Source: JAWPMT01 sp965601475
GTDB lineage: Bacteria; Bacteroidota; Bacteroidia; Cytophagales; Cyclobacteriaceae
Direction of reading: 5' to 3'
Length of the DNA: 64,000 nucleotides
NCBI GenBank assembly: GCA_965601475.1
Contig: OZ271832.1
Coordinates: forward strand, 2,666,001 to 2,730,000
Shown here in pieces: positions 40,601 to 46,600 of the stretch. Within the stretch, counting starts at the first letter, position 1, and every line of letters starts with the position of its first letter. Both the position numbers and the translations under genes were made by a program. The notes beneath the pieces are model-generated. The model was not told where the DNA came from. It searched no databases and was given only the letters and a program-made list of their open reading frames with translations.

Positions 40601-43600
40601 AGTCGCCATCGTTGGCATTGGAACCACTGCTGGAATAAACGGTCGATACAGCAACACCATCCACATAGATGCTGTAACCGGCTCCATCAGCCACGATGGC
40701 ATAGTGGTGCCATTTATCAATAAAATCAGATTTGTTTGCTGCAGTGAAAGCACTGGCCGTAAGCGTAGAACCTCCGTCCCAATGTGCCACAGTTAAGACT
40801 GGATCTACCAGACCGCCTCCAAAAAGACCGTACCTGATGGTGAATTCGCTCGTTCCAGCCGTCGTCCCCATGGCAAAGATCTCTTCGGCAATTGAGGTGT
40901 AGTCCTCGGGAGATTTGTACCAAAACTCAATGGTGGCTGGAGCATCAAAATCCAGATTAGAGAGATTGGCGCTCAAATCGATATAGTCATCTACCCCATC
41001 AAACTCCAGAGCCCTTCCCGGAAAGTCGGTCGTCGTCGCAAAAGTAGTGTCACTGTTAGCAGTGGCTGCTCCATTGTACGCAGTCACCCGGTAAAAGAAT
41101 CGGTCGCCTTCGGCTACGGTATGATTGAAGCTGGTGGAACCTGGCGGCAAATCCGCAATTTGCGTGGGGGAGCTGAAGGCGTAGCCATCCGAGGATTCCA
41201 CGCGGTAGCCTTGTTCATCCGATGCATTGTCTACCCACTGAAGGATGATCTCCGTATCAGTGCTTTTGTATGCAATCAGATCTGTGGGCGCGGCAGGTGC
41301 ACTAGACGGCGTCATGGCTTCGGAACCTACCCAGTTACTGATGGAGCCATTCAGGGTAAAAGTATTGAGTGTACCATTGAAGCCAGATGCGGTCTGGTCC
41401 GATAGGAAGGTGATAGGACCATTCGCGCCTTCAGGAGTGCCCTGGTCAAAGTCGTAGTAAGCCACGAGCCCTGCGGTGGAAGGATCAATGGAATTGAATC
41501 GGTTGTCGGAAATGTCTGTGCCGGACCTTACGACATTCCATATCCTGACCTCGTCCATATCTCCATTGAAGAATCTGGCAGGCGAAGCATTGTTTGATCG
41601 GCCAATGTGCAAATCGCCGGTGGCGTCACCGATGCTAATGGCTGACCCCCCTACGGGATAAGCGGTACCATCCACATACAAAATGGCGGTAGAACCATCA
41701 TAACTCACCGCCACGTGATGCCATAAGCCATCATTGACTGCAGGGGCCATATTGTCTCTCAGAAATTGATTGGTGGCTCCATCTCCTGCGTAGAACGACA
41801 ATCGCCCATCGTTCGTATCCAATCCGACGCCCCAGGTAAACCCTGGTGTGTTACCAGCATTGTCAAAGTGCGAAATGATTTCCTGCGTGGTAGCTGAGGA
41901 CGTTCTCAGCCAGGCCTCTGCGGTAAAGGCACTCCCAAAAGTAAAGGCGGGATCGTCAGCTACATTGACAAAGTCACTGGCACCATCAAAGTTCAGGGCA
42001 TTTCCGGGTATGGCATAGGTACCCGCCGAGTCTATATTGGTAAACCCGGAGGCGATGGGCCCGGGCAATTCCGCACGAACTCTGTAATAGTAATTGGTGT
42101 TCGCAACAACGGCGATATCTGAATAGGAAGTCTCATCAGGTGAGGCATTGATTGTTGTGGGACTGGAGAAATCCAAGGAGGTAGAGCGTTCGATGACAAA
42201 GCCCGTTTCATTGGTAGTGTTGTCAATCCAGCTGAGGTCTATTTGCGAACCTGAGATCTCAAAGAGCTGCAGGTCAGTAGGCGCAATGGCACCAGAGGCA
42301 AGGTAAGTCGGGCCATTGGCGGGCGTTCCGTTGATGGTATTTTGACTGCGATCAATGACTGTGTTGTTATTGACATTTTCATCAAAGGGATAATAGGCCA
42401 GAAGCCCTGTCTCGTCTCCGTGGAGAGGCATATTTCTATCACTAAAATCGGTCTTTAGGTAGTCCCAGACTTTCAATTCATCAATGGCTCCCTCAAACGG
42501 ATTGGAATTGGTATTTCCGTAATTGCCGATTCCGCGATCAAAGGCGTTCACGCCCATGGTGGCGATGTGGGTTTCCGAATGATCCAGTTCCCCATTGATA
42601 TACATCTCCGCGGTCGTGCCATCCCAGGTCACCGCCAAATGTATCCACTCATCTCTTGGTATTTCGGACGTGGAGGCTACGCCGGCACCTGTCCAGGCGG
42701 ATCCATCTCCGACATGCCACCACATTCGGTGGCTCGGATCAATACCCCAGGAGTTCACAAATTGCTTCGTGAAAATCTCGTTGTAAGCAGCACTGGTCTC
42801 CGTGTAATAAACCCAAGTTTCCATCGTCACATTGGCAAGGCCTTCGATGTTGTCGCCGATGTTCACCACATCATCCAATCCATCAAAATTCATCGCGTAT
42901 CCCGGATGATCTTCGGTAGTCGCAAATTCTATATCACCAACTCCATTCCCGTTGCCGTTAGTGGCTGTCACACGATAGTAATAGGGCTGGACCACGCCTG
43001 CATTGTAGACATAGGTGGAGATATTGGGAGGTAGCGTTTCAATGGTGAAAGGGGATCCAAAACCTTCATCGGTCGACCCTTCGATGAGGTAACCGGTTTC
43101 GTCGTTGGCATTGTCCGTCCACAGGAGCGTGATATCCGAAGTACTGGAAGCATAAGCGATCAGGTCCGTTGGAGCCACAGGAGCTCCTGAGCTGGTGAGG
43201 GCACCGGAAAGCACCCACTCATTGCCTGTCATATTGGTGAGTGCACCGTCGAGACCGGATGGACCTAAATCTCTCAAAGTCGAAGTGGTCGCCTCCTCGT
43301 CGAAACGGTAGTAGGCCACCAGGTTGTCCTCAGCACCCGTAATTGTCGTGAATAAGAATTCCTGAATTTCCATTAAGGATCGCTCGCCTTTCCAAATGCG
43401 CAATTCATCTATTTCGCCCTGCAGGTTGCCACTACCTGCGAACCGGCCACCAATGGTGAGGGCGCCATCATAAGTGGCATAGTCGGGAATGCCTGCCGCG
43501 ACAGCGTCGGTATCGTCAACACCGTCAACATAAATTGTGGCATCGTCGGTCCCCCTGTAAACCACCGCGACATGGTGCCAGTTGCCATCGTTGTAAGATC

Positions 43601-46600
43601 CCGCAGTTCGTGTGATGTCATTGCCGACGTTGAGGATAATAACTTCCCCCGATGATTGCTGGATGGACCACTCCAGGTTGTTGTTGCCCTTTTCCACCAG
43701 GATCACATTGGAAGTGGCAAGGGTATTGAACCAGAACTCCACGGTGAATGGCGAGCTCAGATCCAGTATCGGGTCGTGGTTAACGACCACATAGTCACTG
43801 GTGGTAAATGGAAGGGTATTTCCAGCGTCAGTGTAGAATTCAATTACTTCGGAGTACGGGCTGCGGAAGTCTCCATCTTGCAAGTGGATACGCGCGTAAT
43901 ACCTCGTCCCTGAGGTGAGCGTTGTAAGTGTTGAGAATTTGTCGCTATCGGAATTGCCGACGACATCGCTATTCGCGATGGCGGTTCCAGTGAAGTCCGA
44001 GGCAGTGTTGATATCCAGTTGAACATCCCCATTGCCATGGAATGTCGTCCGCCAGTTGATGCTATAACCATCCGTAGAAACACCGGTCGCCTGGTAGAGT
44101 GCCGGTGTCAAAGCGCCGGAGGACGTCCACTCATTGCCATCCATGTTGGTGAGCGCTCCGTCGTTGGCATATATCGATAAGTCATTCAGTGTATTGGTAG
44201 TGCTCTGCTCATCAAAGCGGTAGTATCCCACGAGGCCATACTCTATTCCGGTGAGGGTTCTATACTGACCGGGTTGCACTTCAGAACCGGCTTTGGCAAC
44301 GTCCCAGATCCTGACTTCATCGAGTGATCCACCAAATGAACGGCTGGCAGGCGTGAAATTGTCTGTGCCCATCAGGAGCGGACCGGTATTCTCGGTCCCC
44401 CAGGAATATGTAGTGGTGTGTTCGAGGTTGCCGTTCTTGTAAATCTGCAAATCACTACCCAGCTGGACGACCGCAATATGGGTCCATTCATTCAGTGGGA
44501 CGGTCACTGGAGAGTTGTGGAACGCGGAGCCATTCCATACCCCAATTTGGCCAGGTTCAGCGGAGCCCCCTTCATTCACGTAAACCCGGTAGTGCGTCGA
44601 GCCATCATTTCCTGATTCGGTTTTGTCTATGATGGATTGGGTCGTAGTACCTGTAGAATCCTGCCAGAACATCCAAAATTCAATGGTATTGTCTCCGGAG
44701 AGGTCCAGGAAATTGGCATCGGGCACCGCAACATAATCATTGGTGCCATCGAGCGCCAAGGCATTGCCTGCCCCTACCAGGAAAGCTACCGGTTCACTGT
44801 CGAGATCGCCGGCTCCATTGTTGTAGTGCACCTGGTAGAAGAGGGTTTGGCCAATATAGCTGGAAAGGTCTTGATTGACGAAAAAGTGACTTCCTGTCGG
44901 GTCAGAAACGGAGATGTCGGTGAACAGTGGCGAAAGCATGTCATCCAGTATGTCGACACTGACCGCGCCAGCACCCTCAATAGCTTGCCAGTTGGCCTGG
45001 AACCCATTGATGGAAGCCTGTGATGCCTGAAAAGCTAATGGCACCTGGGCTGTGGAAGTGACATAGGTGGGCGCTCCAATCAGGCCTCCGGAGGCCCCAT
45101 TTCCAGTGATGTCTGAAGCATCACCACTGGATTGATTGAAAGTGTAGTAGGTCTCGAGTCCGGTCTCAACGCCGCTGAGTTCGGTGTGAAGAGACTGTCT
45201 GATTTCCGATTCGGTACGGGCCAGACTCCAGACACGTGCTTCGTCCACTTCGCCATCCAATTGTGTGTCAGTCTGGGGACCGAAGTTGTTCCAGCCTGTG
45301 CCAATGAGGAGCCGGTCCCGATCTGAGTAATCATTGGTCGCGTCGAAGATAGTCACACCGAGGTCACTATCAACCTCTACACCATTGAGATAAAGTCTGA
45401 AGTCGGAGCCGCTTTTCGTGACTGCCGCATGGTACCAGGTATTGGCCTCAATCACGGGACCTATCAGTGTAGTACTCCCGGTGCTACTTTCAGAAGACCG
45501 CGTGCTGAAATAGAGTTGACCCAAATTGGTTATTCCCATCCCAGCAGTGGGCTCAATGGAACTGCCATTGTCCGCGGTAAAGGAGATAAGGCCCGTCCAG
45601 GGCTCTGGAGTGATATCTGATCTAAACCACAATTCCATCGTGTAATCATCCACCTCGTCATTGGGGATGAAGGTGAGAGATGGGGCATCCGCTCGCACAT
45701 AATCGGAGGTACCATCCAAGGAAATGGCATTGTTGGGGAAAGTCCAGTCGATGTTCCCGCTTACCTCGTTTTCTGAACCATCTCCTGATAAGGAGCCCGA
45801 AGCATCTGAAAAGGTAATGGTCCCAGTACCGGCTAGTTTCTGAACGCTGTACGTCGGCCCGCTGTCAAAGACTACACGCTCCGAGGTGAATCCCTCCATG
45901 GCCGTGTTATTGAAAGTGAGATAGGCTGTGCCGGTTCCGCTTGAGAATGTGCCATCAGTGAAATACGGAGGACCCACAAATGAACTGCCACTGAATTCCA
46001 TACCATTGCCTTCCAGGTTCTGAATGACGAAATGCTCCGCAATGACACCGCCTCCCGTAGAGGAAAAGGACCAACCACCTCCGATGGTGGAAACATAGGC
46101 CTCGCTGCCCTGAGTCCCCTGAATAATGAACGATCCCCCGGATTGCGTGTAGGTTGCGCCGTTGCTCAACCTCAGGTTCGCCGACGGCCCCACCAACAGA
46201 CTCGCACCAGATTGTATGATACCTGATGACGCACCGGTCAGCCCCACGGTTTGACCAGAGATATCCACCTGACCAGAACCCTGGATGGTCATTGTCTTAT
46301 CGGTATCGAAGTTCCAACCTCCTCCTGAAATTGTGTATTGGGTAGAGCTGCTCGGGTTGAAAATGACGTCGGGATAGTTGAAAATGATGGGATTGGGAGT
46401 GATGGTCAGACCTCCGCCGGTCGCACCATCAAACGTGATGGTTTCATTGCCTGAAAAGGAAATGGCACCTGTTACATTATAATTTCCCGCCACCAGCAGA
46501 TCAAAATCAGCAGTGGTCAGGGTGCCATCAATCTGCAAGTCATTGACATCGATGTTCTGGTCGAGGGTTACGGTATGTGCAGCCTGTATGACGACATCTG

